A stretch of 64,000 nt of DNA, taken from assembly GCA_000017645.1 (NCBI GenBank), contig CP000781.1:4141501-4205500 (forward strand), in the 5' to 3' direction. Positions 43,141 to 53,080 of this stretch are shown in pieces. A program made the translations under genes and the position numbers. Below the pieces are notes generated by a model. The model searched no databases. It saw only the letters and a program-made list of their open reading frames with translations, and was not told the DNA's origin. Each line of letters starts with the position of its first letter. Position 1 is the stretch's first letter. This DNA is from Xanthobacter autotrophicus Py2. GTDB lineage: Bacteria; Pseudomonadota; Alphaproteobacteria; Rhizobiales; Xanthobacteraceae.

Positions 43141-44607
43141 ATGGCACGCGCGCTGATGTTCCAGGGCACCGGGTCGGACGTGGGCAAGTCGCTCCTCGTC
43201 GCCGGCCTTGCGCGTGCCTTCACCCTGCGCGGGCTGAAGGTGCGCCCGTTCAAGCCACAGAACATGTCCAACAATGCCGCCGTCACGGCTGACGGCGGCG
43301 AGATCGGCCGGGCGCAGGCGCTGCAGGCGCGGGCGGCACGGGTGCCCCTCAGCGTCCATATGAACCCGGTGCTACTGAAGCCGCAGGGCGAAACCGGCGC
43401 GCAGGTGGTGGTGCAGGGCCGCGTCCACGGCACCGCCAAGGCGGCGGCCTACCAGGGCATGAAGCCGTCGCTGCTGCCCTTCGTGCTGGACAGCTTCGAC
43501 CGCCTGAAGGCCGAGGCCGACCTGGTGCTAGTGGAAGGGGCGGGCAGCGCCTCCGAGGTCAATTTGCGCACCGGCGACATCGCCAACATGGGCTTTGCCC
43601 GCGCGGCGGACGTGCCGGTGGTGGTCATCGGCGATATCGACCGGGGCGGCGTGATCGCGTCGCTGGTGGGGACGAAGGCGGTGATCGATGCCGCCGATGC
43701 CGCGCTCATCAAGGGCTTCGTCGTCAACCGCTTCCGGGGCGACCCGAGCCTGTTTGCCACCGGCATGGAGCTGATCGCCCGCCAGACCGGCTGGGCGGCG
43801 CTGGGGCTGGTGCCGCATTTCTCCGAAGCCATCCGCCTGCCGGCGGAGGACGCACTGGCGCTGTCTGCCCCGCCCGCTCCCAAGCCGAGGGCTCGGACCA
43901 GGATCTGCGTGCCCATCCTGCCCCACGTCTCCAATTTCGACGATCTCGACCCGCTGGACGCCGAGCCCTCCGTGGAGGTCCGCCGCATCCGCCCTCATGA
44001 GACGCTGCCGGTGGATACGGACCTGGTGCTGCTCATCGGCTCGAAGGCCACCATTGCCGACCTCGCAGCGCTCAAGGCCGAGGGGCTTCACCACGACATC
44101 CTCGCCTTCGCCCGGCGCGGCGGCCATGTGATGGGCCTGTGCGGCGGCTACCAGATGCTGGGCGAGACCATCGCCGATCCCGACGGTATCGAGGGCGAAG
44201 CGAAGATCGCCCGCGGCCTCGGCCTGCTCAAGGTCCACACCGTGCTGTCGCCGGAAAAGCGACTGGTGGAGGTGGCGGGCGTGGCGCTGGATCCTGCCGT
44301 CGCCGCGCCGTTCTCCGGCTACGAGATGCACATGGGCGTAACCGCCGGCGCGGATGCGGAACAGCCCTTCGCCGTGCTCTCCGATGGGCGGCAGGACGGC
44401 GCCCGATCCGCTTCTGGTCGGGTCAGCGGCACCTATGTGCACGGCCTGTTCGCCTCCGATGCCTTCCGCAGCGGGCTGCTCGGTGCGCTCGGCGGGGCCC
44501 CGTCGCAGGCGGCCTATGAGCAGGGTGTGGAGGAGACGCTGGATCGCCTCGCCGCGCACCTCGCCGCCCATCTCGACCTCGACCTGCTGTTCAGCCTCGC
44601 CAGATGA
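43141..44607 (+). CDS. cobQ: cobyric acid synthase
   Basis: A 488-residue glutamine amidotransferase. The N-terminal dethiobiotin-synthetase-like ATP domain has [18 protein letters not shown]. The C-terminal GATase domain has the nucleophile Cys in LCGGYQMLG and the GTYVHGLF catalytic His. It amidates four carboxyls of adenosyl-cobyrinic acid a,c-diamide. The stop end overlaps the convergent cobD by 17 bp. Confidence 0.95.
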   Translation: MARALMFQGTGSDVGKSLLVAGLARAFTLRGLKVRPFKPQNMSNNAAVTADGGEIGRAQALQARAARVPLSVHMNPVLLKPQGETGAQVVVQGRVHGTAKAAAYQGMKPSLLPFVLDSFDRLKAEADLVLVEGAGSASEVNLRTGDIANMGFARAADVPVVVIGDIDRGGVIASLVGTKAVIDAADAALIKGFVVNRFRGDPSLFATGMELIARQTGWAALGLVPHFSEAIRLPAEDALALSAPPAPKPRARTRICVPILPHVSNFDDLDPLDAEPSVEVRRIRPHETLPVDTDLVLLIGSKATIADLAALKAEGLHHDILAFARRGGHVMGLCGGYQMLGETIADPDGIEGEAKIARGLGLLKVHTVLSPEKRLVEVAGVALDPAVAAPFSGYEMHMGVTAGADAEQPFAVLSDGRQDGARSASGRVSGTYVHGLFASDAFRSGLLGALGGAPSQAAYEQGVEETLDRLAAHLAAHLDLDLLFSLAR

Positions 44608-45562
44608 AGGGGGCCGCGGCGCCCGCGAGCACCAGCAGCACCATCAGCGCATCCGCCCGGCGGTAGAGCCGCAGCGCCGCGCGCACGTCCTTCGCCGTTG
44701 CCTCCCGTCGCCCGTCGCCCATGTAGGCGTCCTCGGTGAAGACGCCGGCATAGACCTTGGGGCCGTTCAGCTTCAGCCCCAGCGCGCCGGCCATGGCCGC
44801 CTCCGACCAGCCGGCATTGGGGGAACGGTGCCGCGGCGCATCCCGCAGCATGGCCGTGTGGGCGGCGCGGGCATCGGTGCCGGGGGTGAGGGCGGCGGCC
44901 GCGATCAGCAGCATGCCGGCGAGGCGCGAGGCGGGCAGGTTCACATAATCGTCGGTGCGGGCGGCGGCCCAGCCGAAGGCGGCGTGGCGCTCGGTGAGAT
45001 GGCCGATCATGCTGTCGGCGGTGTTGAGCGCCTTGTAGGCGGCGCCCCCGGCCAGCCCGCCCACACACATCCACAGTGTGGGAGCAACCACGCCGTCGGA
45101 GAAATTCTCGGCGAGGCTCTCGATGGCGGCGCGGGCGACGCCGGCCTCATCCAAGGTCTGCGGGTCGCGCCCGACGATATGGCTCACGGCGGTGCGTGCC
45201 GCCTCCAGACTGCCGCCTTCCAGCGCCTCGGCCACCCGCGCCACATGCCAGTGCAGCGAGCGCTGGGCGATGAGCGTCGAGCCGATCAGGCCCAGCACCA
45301 GCAGGCCGAAGGGCAGGGGACGCAGCAGGGCTTCAAGAAGCGCGGCGGGAACGGCGGCCGCGACAAGGATCACTCCCACCGCCACCACGCCGAGGCCCTT
45401 GCGCGTCGTGGCGGTCAAGCCGGGGCGGTTGAGGCCGTGGTCCAGCACGACGATCAGCCGGCCGATCCAGATCACCGGATGGCCAATGCGGCGCACCAAG
45501 CCCGCCGGATAGCCGAGCAGGGCTTCCAGGAGCACGGCCAGCGCCGTCAGATCGAATGCCAT
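44591..45562 (-). CDS. cobD: adenosylcobinamide-phosphate synthase
   Basis: A 323-residue integral membrane protein (also called CbiB). Blocks: [73 protein letters not shown] and [20 protein letters not shown]. Started at the ATG at 45562; the upstream part of the frame is basic and non-homologous. It joins the aminopropanol arm to cobyric acid. Convergent with cobQ. Confidence 0.94.
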   Translation of the reverse strand: MAFDLTALAVLLEALLGYPAGLVRRIGHPVIWIGRLIVVLDHGLNRPGLTATTRKGLGVVAVGVILVAAAVPAALLEALLRPLPFGLLVLGLIGSTLIAQRSLHWHVARVAEALEGGSLEAARTAVSHIVGRDPQTLDEAGVARAAIESLAENFSDGVVAPTLWMCVGGLAGGAAYKALNTADSMIGHLTERHAAFGWAAARTDDYVNLPASRLAGMLLIAAAALTPGTDARAAHTAMLRDAPRHRSPNAGWSEAAMAGALGLKLNGPKVYAGVFTEDAYMGDGRREATAKDVRAALRLYRRADALMVLLVLAGAAAPFIWRG

Positions 45563-45930
45563 CACGCCTCTCCCGCGGCCACGGTGCCCTGTGCCTGTCT
45601 TGTGCCAACGCCGCAAGCGCCTGCTGTTTCAAGTGCTTGGTGTGGAGCGTTTTGACGCGCGTTCTCCACGCGAGCCGGTATCCCATTCGCGCGGAAACGC
45701 CTTAGCCCGACCTTAGAACCGGACTGCCCGCTCCGGTCGAGATATTCCCCTTGCGTCCCTCTGCCGCCTGTGCCCCACCGGGAACGCTGCCCATAGGTGA
45801 TTGCTGTTTTGCTTTACGTCGTTACCGCATTGCAACAAAGGCTCTTCGCAGTGCGGGCGGGCGTGTGATAGACTTTTAGCCTGATCGTGCCCCACGGGGG
45901 TGCCGCAGTGGCAAAGGTCAAGCCCCGACC
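45563..45930. other. intergenic region with dispersed repeat
   Basis: About 368 bp between two divergent genes (cobD on the minus strand, the phosphatase on the plus). It contains copy 2 of the dispersed repeat (45652-45704). The right part (45790-45850) is more AT-rich and likely carries the phosphatase promoter. No gene seen. Confidence 0.5.
45652..45704. repeat. dispersed intergenic repeat, copy 2
   Basis: Same element as at 11163-11216: TTGACGCGCGTTCTCCACGC to AAACGCCTTA. The two copies share the core GCGAnCCGGTATCC and flanks, with scattered substitutions. Both lie in intergenic DNA near gene ends. Confidence 0.6.
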
Positions 45931-46686
45931 ATGGCAATGCTGAAGCTCCGCCCCAATCCTTTGGCTGAAGCCGCGTTCGCCCCGCCGGTGCCGCGCCTTC
46001 CGCCGAACAAGCGGGTCTATGCCGTCGGGGACATCCACGGTCACCTCGATCTGCTCAAGCGGCTGCAGGCGGCGATCGACGAGGACATGCTCGTGCATCC
46101 GGGCGTCGATTGCATCGAGGTCTATCTCGGCGACTATGTGGACCGCGGCCCGCAGTCGGCGGCGGTCATAGATGCGTTGATCGAACGTCAGGCCAGCCGC
46201 AAGGCGGTGTGCATCAGCGGCAACCACGAGGCGGTGATGATCGACGCCCTCCTGTCGCGGGAGACGTTTGCCCGCTGGCTGAAGATGGGCGGCCTGGAGA
46301 CGGTCTTCTCTTATGTGGGTCACCGGCGCAACCTGGACGAGAATACGCTCTGGAGCCTGTGGCGCGCAGCCGTGTCATCGGCGCATCTGGCGTTTCTGAA
46401 GCGACTGTCCAGCCATTTCGTCTGCGGCGACTATCTGTTCGTCCACGCGGGATTGCGCCCCGGCATCCCGCTGGAGGAGCAGAGCCGCGAGGACATGATG
46501 TGGATCCGGCGCGAATTCCTCGATTGTCCCGACTGGCTGGGCCATTGCGTCGTGCACGGCCACACTCCGACCAAGGTGCCGGAGGTATTGCCCAACCGAA
46601 TTAACATCGATACCGGGGCCTATGCCTCAGGGCATCTGACCTGTCTGGTGCTCGAAGGCGCCGACTGCTTCCATATCACGACCTGA
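45931..46686 (+). CDS. metallophosphoesterase (PPP-type serine/threonine phosphatase)
   Basis: The 251-residue enzyme carries the PPP motifs GDIHGHLDLL, GDYVDRGPQS and GNHEAVMID, then the later HAGLRPG and HGHTP metal-binding His positions. Bacterial members dephosphorylate proteins or diadenosine polyphosphates. No signal peptide. It stands alone, with a stem-loop (46730-46750) 44 bp after its stop. Confidence 0.92.
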   Translation: MAMLKLRPNPLAEAAFAPPVPRLPPNKRVYAVGDIHGHLDLLKRLQAAIDEDMLVHPGVDCIEVYLGDYVDRGPQSAAVIDALIERQASRKAVCISGNHEAVMIDALLSRETFARWLKMGGLETVFSYVGHRRNLDENTLWSLWRAAVSSAHLAFLKRLSSHFVCGDYLFVHAGLRPGIPLEEQSREDMMWIRREFLDCPDWLGHCVVHGHTPTKVPEVLPNRINIDTGAYASGHLTCLVLEGADCFHITT

Positions 46687-46729
46687 TTCCCTGACTGTCT
46701 CCAGCGGCGCTGTGCGGAGCGATAGCCAG

Positions 46730-46750
46730 ATACCTCAATTTTGGAGGTAT
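46730..46750. promoter_or_regulatory. AT-rich palindrome before the export lipoprotein gene
   Basis: ATACCTC-AATTTTG-GAGGTAT is a perfect 7-bp inverted repeat, followed by TATTTTAACTTTTT. It may be a weak Rho-independent terminator of the phosphatase gene or an operator for the polysaccharide export gene. Confidence 0.4.
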
Positions 46751-46874
46751 TATTTTAACTTTTTCGCATGGAACCCCGCATCGGCACTTGTTGCTGCGAT
46801 GCCACATGACTCTTGGAAACGCGCCGGCCCGCAGTCGATTCAGGCCGACAGAGATAGGCCGTTCCCGGCCCATC

Positions 46875-48107
46875 ATGGTAGGGATCACACGCGACGTTGT
46901 AAGGGGGTATTGGCCAGTGTTGCTCGTCCGAAAGAGTTGGTTCGACCGCCTACGTTTCGCAGGCTGCGTCGCCATCGCTGCAGTCCTGGGCGGCTGCAAT
47001 TTTCTTCCGGCTTCCGGCCCCTACAGCACAGAAGTGCGCAACCCGCAGTCTCAGGACACGGACGGCGTCGGCTACAAGCTGGTGCCCATGACGATTGACG
47101 TGGTGCGGGTGCTGGCCACCACTGACAGCGAGGGGCTGATCGGCACCTTCCGCAACGACCGCAGGCCCATCCCCAACGTCAAGATCGGCGTGGGCGACGT
47201 GGTGGGCGTGTCCATCTTCGAGGCGTCCTCGGGCGGCCTGTTCATTCCGGCGGAAGCGGCTTCGCGCGCCGGCAACTTCGTCGACATCCCCGACCAGTCG
47301 GTCGATCCCAACGGCTTCATCTCGGTGCCCTATGCCGGCCAGATCAAGGCCGCGGGCTTTTCGCCGTCGCAGGTGGAGAAGGAAATCGTCGATCGCCTGC
47401 GCAACCGGGCCATCGAGCCCCAGGCCGTGGTGACGGTGAAGACCCAGCGGTCGAACGCCGTGACCGTGATCGGCGAGGTGGAAACACCGCTGCGCTTCCC
47501 GCTGACCTCCGCCGGCGAGCGCATTCTCGACGCCGTCAGCCGCGGTGGCCTGGCCCAGGCCAAGGGCTATGATCTGCTGGTGACCCTGCAGCGTGGCAAT
47601 CGCGAGGCGACCATCAGCTTCAACCGCCTGGTCCGCGAGCCCGCCAACAACATCTATCTGCAGCCCGATGACACCATCTACGTGTTCAGCCGTCCCCGCA
47701 CCTTCCTGGCGTTCGGCGCCACCGGAAAGCAGGGCCAGTTCAACTTCGGCAACGACTCCATCAGCCTGAGCGAGGCTGCCGCCAAGGCCGAGGGCCTGCT
47801 CGATCAGCAGGCGGACCCGCAGTCGGTGTTCCTGTTCCGCATCGAGAACCGCACCACGCTGGAGCGCATGGGCGTGGACGTGTCCAACATTCCGGACAAG
47901 CGGATCCCCACCATCTACACGGTCAATTTCCGCGAGCCCACCGGCTATCTGATGTCCACCAAGGTCCCCATGCGCGACAAGGACATCATCTACATCGGCA
48001 ATGCCGGATCGGTGGAGCTGACGAAGTTCCTCAACCTGGTGCTGCTGGGGGCGACCACCGCCCGCGAGATCGCGGACGCCAACAACCTGGTCTCCACCGC
48101 AAACTGA
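46875..48107 (+). CDS. polysaccharide export lipoprotein (Wza/GumB-like)
   Basis: About 410 residues from the ATG at 46875; the frame is open further upstream. The signal peptide has the lipobox AVLGGC. The Poly_export domain has VKIGVGDVVGVSIFEASS and NFVDIPDQSVDPNGFISVPYAGQIKAAGFSPSQVEKEIVDRLRNRAIEPQAVVTV. Two SLBB-like repeats follow (SNAVTVIGEV, RTFLAFGATGK). It forms an outer-membrane channel for capsule or exopolysaccharide. The rest of an export operon is not in the window. Confidence 0.9.
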   Translation: MVGITRDVVRGYWPVLLVRKSWFDRLRFAGCVAIAAVLGGCNFLPASGPYSTEVRNPQSQDTDGVGYKLVPMTIDVVRVLATTDSEGLIGTFRNDRRPIPNVKIGVGDVVGVSIFEASSGGLFIPAEAASRAGNFVDIPDQSVDPNGFISVPYAGQIKAAGFSPSQVEKEIVDRLRNRAIEPQAVVTVKTQRSNAVTVIGEVETPLRFPLTSAGERILDAVSRGGLAQAKGYDLLVTLQRGNREATISFNRLVREPANNIYLQPDDTIYVFSRPRTFLAFGATGKQGQFNFGNDSISLSEAAAKAEGLLDQQADPQSVFLFRIENRTTLERMGVDVSNIPDKRIPTIYTVNFREPTGYLMSTKVPMRDKDIIYIGNAGSVELTKFLNLVLLGATTAREIADANNLVSTAN

Positions 48108-48142
48108 GCCTGACCCCAAACGGGGGCACTCCGCTCCACGCC

Positions 48143-48172
48143 AAGGCCGCGCCCCCCGGGACGCGGCCTTTG
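48143..48172 (+). terminator. Rho-independent terminator of the export lipoprotein gene
   Basis: AAGGCCGCG and CGCGGCCTT form a 9-bp stem with a Cys-rich-looking C/G loop, followed by TGTCGTTG. It ends about 65 bp after the stop. Confidence 0.7.
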
Positions 48173-48306
48173 TCGTTGTGAAGATGCCGCGTGGAGGGGC
48201 GTCGGCTTTGCGCGGGGCTGGCGCTCTCCGCTATGCTGGTGGACATCGCACGCGGCTAACCTGGCCGGCGGGCCGGTGCATGGCACGGAGCGGGGAGAGA
48301 GCCTGG

Positions 48307-49479
48307 ATGTTCATCGCCTTCTTCGAGGCGCTCAAGGCTGGCGGCGTGCCGGTCTCCGTGCGTGAATATCTCACGCTGATGGAGGCCATGGACCGCGACG
48401 TGGCCGGCCGGCAGGTGGATGCCTTCTACTATCTCGCCCGCGCCAGCCTGGTGAAGGACGAGCGCCACCTCGACCGCTTCGACCAGGTCTTCGGCCGCTG
48501 CTTCAAGGGTCTCGAAGGGGCGCTCGGCGAAGAGGGCCACTCCATCCCCGAGGATTGGCTGAGGAAGCTGACCGAGAAGCACCTCACCGAGGAGGAGAAG
48601 GCCCAGATCGAGGCCCTGGGCGGCCTCGACAAGCTGCTGGAGACGTTGAAGAAGCGGCTGGAGGAGCAAAAGGGGCGCCACCAGGGCGGCTCGAAATGGA
48701 TCGGCACCGGCGGCACGTCACCCTTCGGCGCCTATGGCTACAATCCCGAAGGCGTGCGCATCGGCCAGGACGGCAACCGCAACTTCCGCGCCGTGAAGGT
48801 CTGGGACAAGCGCGAGTTCAAGGACCTCGACGATACGGTTGAGCTGGGCACCCGCAACATCAAGGTGGCGCTGCGCCGGCTGCGCAAGTTCGCCCGCATC
48901 GGCGCGGCGGAGGAACTGGACCTCGACGGCACCATCCGCGAGACCGCCCGCCAGGGCTGGCTCGATGTGCGGCTGCGGCCGGAGCGGCGCAATGCGGTGA
49001 AGGTGCTGCTGTTCCTCGACGTGGGCGGCTCCATGGACTGGCACGTGGCCCAGGTGGAGGAACTGTTTTCCGCCGCCCGCGCCGAGTTCAAGCACCTCGA
49101 GCACTTCTACTTTCACAACTGCGTCTATGAGGGCGTGTGGAAATCCAACGCCCGGCGCGCCACCGAGCGCATCCCCCTGTTCGACGTGCTGCACACCTAC
49201 CCGCACGACTACAAGCTGATCTTCGTGGGCGATGCGTCCATGAGTCCGTATGAAATTACCTATGCCAATGGCTCGGTGGAGCACAACAATGCCGAGCCGG
49301 GCAAGGTCTGGCTGGAGCGCCTCACCACCACCTATCCCAAGGCGGCTTGGCTCAATCCGGTGCCCGAGCCCCATTGGGGCTATACGGAATCCATCCGTCT
49401 CATGCGCCACCTCATGGAGGGGCGGATGTTCCCGCTCACCGTCGAGGGCATCGATGCGGCCATGCGGGAGCTGACGTGA
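48307..49479 (+). CDS. VWA-domain protein (CoxE-like)
   Basis: A 390-residue cytosolic protein. The N-terminal half is helical and charged (EALKAGGVPVSVREYLTLMEAMDRDVAG). The C-terminal half is a VWA domain with the MIDAS loop LLFLDVGGSMDW. The ATG at 48307 begins with a clear FIAFFEALKAGG, and the upstream part is low-complexity. CoxE-like proteins usually pair with a MoxR-type AAA ATPase; none is adjacent. The stop overlaps the next GTG by 4 bp. Confidence 0.85.
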   Translation: MFIAFFEALKAGGVPVSVREYLTLMEAMDRDVAGRQVDAFYYLARASLVKDERHLDRFDQVFGRCFKGLEGALGEEGHSIPEDWLRKLTEKHLTEEEKAQIEALGGLDKLLETLKKRLEEQKGRHQGGSKWIGTGGTSPFGAYGYNPEGVRIGQDGNRNFRAVKVWDKREFKDLDDTVELGTRNIKVALRRLRKFARIGAAEELDLDGTIRETARQGWLDVRLRPERRNAVKVLLFLDVGGSMDWHVAQVEELFSAARAEFKHLEHFYFHNCVYEGVWKSNARRATERIPLFDVLHTYPHDYKLIFVGDASMSPYEITYANGSVEHNNAEPGKVWLERLTTTYPKAAWLNPVPEPHWGYTESIRLMRHLMEGRMFPLTVEGIDAAMRELT

Positions 49480-50054
49480 GCGCGGATGCAGGAGGCGCCG
49501 CCTATGCCTGCTTTCCCCGCCTCGGCGGCGCCGGCGTGCGGCTCCAGCTCACGCCTCCGGTGCTGGAGTTCACAGTGGGCCCCAAGGAGGGGCGCCTCGC
49601 GCTGGCGGATATCACGGCCGTGACCCTGCGCTTCCTGCCGGCCAAGTTCGCGAACCCGAGCTTCGAGATCGAGCTGTCGGGCCGCGACGGCACGAGGTTG
49701 AAGACGGGCTCCGCCTCGCGCATCTCGCTCACCGGCGTGCGCGACCAGGGGGCGGACTATGCCGCCTTCGTCCGGGCGCTGCATGGTGCGCTCGCGGCGG
49801 CGGGAAGCCGCGCCAGCTTCATCGGCGGCTATGCGCCGTGGCGGTTCGCCCTGATGGTGGCGGTGGGCCTGGCGGCGCTGGCAGGGCTCGCCACGGTGCT
49901 TGGCTTCGCGCTCAGGGAGCAGCAATGGAGCGTGGCGCTGTTTCTCGCCGCCATGGGGGCGTTCGTGGTCTGGCCCACGGCCCAGATGATCTGGCGCAAC
50001 CGGCCGGTGCGCTACACGCCGGATGCCATCCCGTCGCACCTATTGCCGGCGTGA
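49476..50054 (+). CDS. small membrane protein, unknown
   Basis: A 192-residue protein with a GTG start overlapping the VWA gene stop. The N-terminal half is predicted to be beta-rich and soluble (PHSFEIELSGRDGTRLKTGSASRISLTG-like). Two transmembrane helices follow (about 120-160). Translational coupling points to a joint role with the VWA protein. I do not recognise the family. Its 3' end overlaps the convergent TIGR01620 gene by 15 bp. Confidence 0.6.
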   Translation: MSADAGGAAYACFPRLGGAGVRLQLTPPVLEFTVGPKEGRLALADITAVTLRFLPAKFANPSFEIELSGRDGTRLKTGSASRISLTGVRDQGADYAAFVRALHGALAAAGSRASFIGGYAPWRFALMVAVGLAALAGLATVLGFALREQQWSVALFLAAMGAFVVWPTAQMIWRNRPVRYTPDAIPSHLLPA

Positions 50055-51050
50055 GGCAGCGGCCTCGTCTTCCTCCGCCTTGCGCAGGAGGCCGCCGGCC
50101 ACGTCCGCGAGGCGCGGCGCGGGCAGGGCGGTGAAGGGCAGGGGGCGCGTGACGGCGATGGCGGCAAGCCCCAGCCGCGCCGTGAGTAGCCCGTTCACCA
50201 CCCCTTCGCCGAGGCGGGCGGACAGCCGCGCTGCGAGCCCCTGGCCCACGATCTGCTGCACCAGGGTATCGCCGGCCGCCATGCCGCCGGTGATGGCAAG
50301 ATGCCCCAGCACATGCTTGACCAGCTTGAAGGTGCCCAGCGTCCCGGGCCGCCCGCCATAAAGCTGGGCGAGGCGGCGCATGAGGGTGACGGCGCTGTAG
50401 AGCACGAAGGCAAGGTCCACCGCCGCCCGCGGGGAAACGGCGGTAACCACCGAGACGTTGCGCGCCGCGTCCGACACCATCTGCCGGGCGCGGGAGTCGA
50501 GGCCCGCCAGCAAGGTGCGCTCGGACAGGCGCACCAGGTCCGCCCCATCGATGATGCCGGTGAGGTGCCCCTCCAGATCGGTACGGGCGCGAGCCAGCGA
50601 AGGTGTTTCCGCCGACAGCCGCAACACGTCGCGCACCACGGTTTCGGCGAGGGCGCGGTCGTCCTCCGCGAGGGCCTTTTCAGCGCTGGCGCGGATGGTG
50701 TCGAGCTTGGTCAGCCGGGCCATCCCCGCCACTTCCCGCGCCACGATGGCGATGGCGGCGGCCAGCAGAGCGGCGGTGAAGGCGAGGCCCACATAGCCGA
50801 GCCATTCGGCGCGGGCGAACAGGTCGGTGATGAGCTGGCTGAGGCCCACATAGGCCATCAGGCTCAGCACGCCGCCCAGCGCCGACCAGAACAGGCCGGC
50901 CAGCGACAGACCCCAGCTGCGGCGCGGCTCGGGCGCCGGAACGGGCAGGGGGAAGGCGGGCTCCACCGGCTCCGGCGGCGCCATGGTGATGGCGGCTTCG
51001 TCGAGCCGGAAGACCTGCGGCCGGCGGGGGGGCGTGCGCTCGTCGCTCAT
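50040..51050 (-). CDS. TIGR01620/UPF0283 (YcjF/DUF697-like) membrane protein
   Basis: The 336-residue protein starts at the ATG at 51050. It has an N-terminal RPQVFRLDEAAI block typical of the family, two transmembrane helices (about 45-70 and 80-105), a long helical region (ARLTKLDTIRASAEKALAEDDRALAETVVRDVLRLS) and a C-terminal DUF697-like hydrophobic domain. In many proteobacteria this gene follows a YcjX-type ATPase, which is absent here. Its role is unclear; stress-linked in enterobacteria. Confidence 0.85.
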   Translation of the reverse strand: MSDERTPPRRPQVFRLDEAAITMAPPEPVEPAFPLPVPAPEPRRSWGLSLAGLFWSALGGVLSLMAYVGLSQLITDLFARAEWLGYVGLAFTAALLAAAIAIVAREVAGMARLTKLDTIRASAEKALAEDDRALAETVVRDVLRLSAETPSLARARTDLEGHLTGIIDGADLVRLSERTLLAGLDSRARQMVSDAARNVSVVTAVSPRAAVDLAFVLYSAVTLMRRLAQLYGGRPGTLGTFKLVKHVLGHLAITGGMAAGDTLVQQIVGQGLAARLSARLGEGVVNGLLTARLGLAAIAVTRPLPFTALPAPRLADVAGGLLRKAEEDEAAASRRQ

Positions 51051-51262
51051 GCCCTTCAGATGTCCTTGAAGTGTGGCGGTTGCAAGCCCCGGTCGGCGCC
51101 GGCCTGCGATGACGGCCGTGCTCACAAGGCGGGGAGCGCGGCGAAGTGTGGCTTGCCCGAACGTCTCCGGCGGCTCATGAGGCAAAGCAACGCGAGACGG
51201 TGCGTCGACGGGACGCCCGCCTGCTCACCGGATGCGCGACAGAGGAGCTGCGACGAAGACCC

Positions 51263-51994
51263 ATGGCCGACGTGACCCTGCCCGCCGCCTTTCTCGCCGG
51301 CCTCGTGAGCTTCGTTTCCCCCTGCGTGCTGCCTTTGGTGCCGCCCTATTTGTGCTTTCTCGGCGGCAGCACGCTGGATGACCTCGCCGGCGACGAGCCG
51401 GTGAAGGAGGTGGGGCGCCGGGCCATGGTGGGGGCCGTGCTGTTCGTGGCCGGCTTCAGCGTGGTGTTCGTGATGCTGGGGGCGGGGGCGTCGGCCATCG
51501 GCGATCTGCTGCGGGCGCATCTCGACGTGCTCTCCATCATCGCCGGCCTCGCCATCATCGTGATGGGGCTGAACTTCCTCGGCGTGTTCCGCATTCACCT
51601 GCTGCATCGTACCGCGCGCGCCCATGTGCACGAGCCCACCGGCATCTGGGGCGCCTTCGTGATGGGACTGGCCTTCGCCTTCGGCTGGACGCCCTGCCTC
51701 GGCCCGGTGCTGGGCGCGATTCTCGCGGTGGCGGGGTCGGAGGCGACGGTGTCCAAGGGGGCGGGGCTGCTCGCCATCTATTCGCTGGGGCTCGGGGTGC
51801 CGTTCCTGCTGGCGGCGTTTGCGGTGCGGCCGTTCCTGAAAAGCCTCGTCCATATGCGCAAGATCCTGCCGGTGGTGGAGAAGGCCATGGGCGCGCTGCT
51901 GGTGCTCACAGGCATCGCCTTCATGTCCGGCTGGATCGCCCATGCGAGCTATTGGCTCATCGAGACCTTCCCGGCGCTCTCGACGCTGGGGTGA
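51263..51994 (+). CDS. ccdA: cytochrome c biogenesis / thiol-reductant transporter CcdA
   Basis: A 243-residue protein with six transmembrane helices. The characteristic FVSPCVLPLVPPYL cysteine motif is in the first helix and the second (GWTPCLGPVLGAIL) lies after the middle. It moves reducing equivalents from thioredoxin to periplasmic apocytochrome thiols. The ATG at 51263 starts the family-conserved part; the upstream frame lacks homology. Confidence 0.93.
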   Translation: MADVTLPAAFLAGLVSFVSPCVLPLVPPYLCFLGGSTLDDLAGDEPVKEVGRRAMVGAVLFVAGFSVVFVMLGAGASAIGDLLRAHLDVLSIIAGLAIIVMGLNFLGVFRIHLLHRTARAHVHEPTGIWGAFVMGLAFAFGWTPCLGPVLGAILAVAGSEATVSKGAGLLAIYSLGLGVPFLLAAFAVRPFLKSLVHMRKILPVVEKAMGALLVLTGIAFMSGWIAHASYWLIETFPALSTLG

Positions 51995-52199
51995 CGGGTC
52001 CATGCCATTTCCGCCGGCAAGCGTGGCGAAAGGCCACCTCGCCGTTGCGCCATGCCGGACCTTCCGGGATACTCCGCGCCCGATCGAGTCTGGCGCCGGA
52101 TCCGTCGCCAGGCTTCAAGACGGAGACCGCGTGATCCGGCCAGCCTGTCCTGCATGCTGACCGGCACGTGCTCCGCGTAGCCAAGGGGCGTCCTTTCCC

Positions 52200-52931
52200 A
52201 TGAAGATCACCTGGTTCGGCCACGCCGCGTTCCGCCTCGACTTTGCGGACAAGGCGGTGCTCATCGATCCCTTCTTCACCGGCAATCCCAGCTTCAACTC
52301 CACGGTGGAGGAGGCCGCCCGAGGGGTGACCCACATCCTGCTCACCCACGGCCATTCCGACCATGTGGGCGACACCGTCTCCCTGGTGGAGGATGCGGCC
52401 GATGCCAGCCGGACCCTGCCGGTGGTGGCCAATCCCGAGATCTGCGCCTATCTCGCCGCCAAGGGCGCCGGCAATGCCGGGCAGATGATGAACACCGGAG
52501 GTTCGCTGGATTGCGGCGGCTTCACCGTGACCATGGTGCGCGCCGACCATTCCTCGGGTGGGCCGGGCAGCCCCTCCGAATATCTGGGCAACCCCACCGG
52601 CCTCATCATCCGGGCGCCGGGCGAGCCCACCGTCTGGCACATGGGCGACACCGACATCTATTCCGACATGGCGTTGATGTGCGAGATCCACCGGCCCAAG
52701 GTGGTCTTCATTCCCATCGGCGACCGCTTCACCATGGGCCCTGCCGTGGCGGCGCTGGCGGTGAAGCGCTTCCTGCCGGGCGTGGAAGTGGTGGTGCCGT
52801 GCCATTACGGCTCCTTCCCCATCCTGGTGCAGGACGCCTCCTTCTTCGCGCAGGCGCTGGCGGACCACCCGGTGAAGGTGGTGGTGCCCGGCCCCGGCGG
52901 GTCGTTCGACGCCAACATCACGCCGGCATAA
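52200..52931 (+). CDS. metal-dependent hydrolase, UPF0173 (metallo-beta-lactamase fold)
   Basis: The 243-residue protein begins MKITWFGHAAFRLDFADKAVLIDPFFTGNP and has the HxHxDH metal motif in LLTHGHSDHVGD. Later metal His residues are in RADHSSGG and PCHYGSF. UPF0173 members are single-domain L-ascorbate-6-phosphate-lactonase-like hydrolases of unknown substrate. Gene stands alone; a 205-bp gap precedes it. Confidence 0.93.
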   Translation: MKITWFGHAAFRLDFADKAVLIDPFFTGNPSFNSTVEEAARGVTHILLTHGHSDHVGDTVSLVEDAADASRTLPVVANPEICAYLAAKGAGNAGQMMNTGGSLDCGGFTVTMVRADHSSGGPGSPSEYLGNPTGLIIRAPGEPTVWHMGDTDIYSDMALMCEIHRPKVVFIPIGDRFTMGPAVAALAVKRFLPGVEVVVPCHYGSFPILVQDASFFAQALADHPVKVVVPGPGGSFDANITPA

Positions 52932-53080
52932 GGTGCGGTTCCGTCCGCCCGGCCGCATCTGCCTTTGGCGGTTGCGCCGGGCGGTGCGGACGGCTACCCC
53001 TTCCGCCGCAAGAGGAGGCGCCCGGAGTGGGGTGCCCCTGAAGACGCCCCCATGAGGTCAAGCGCCATGACGAGCGCAGC

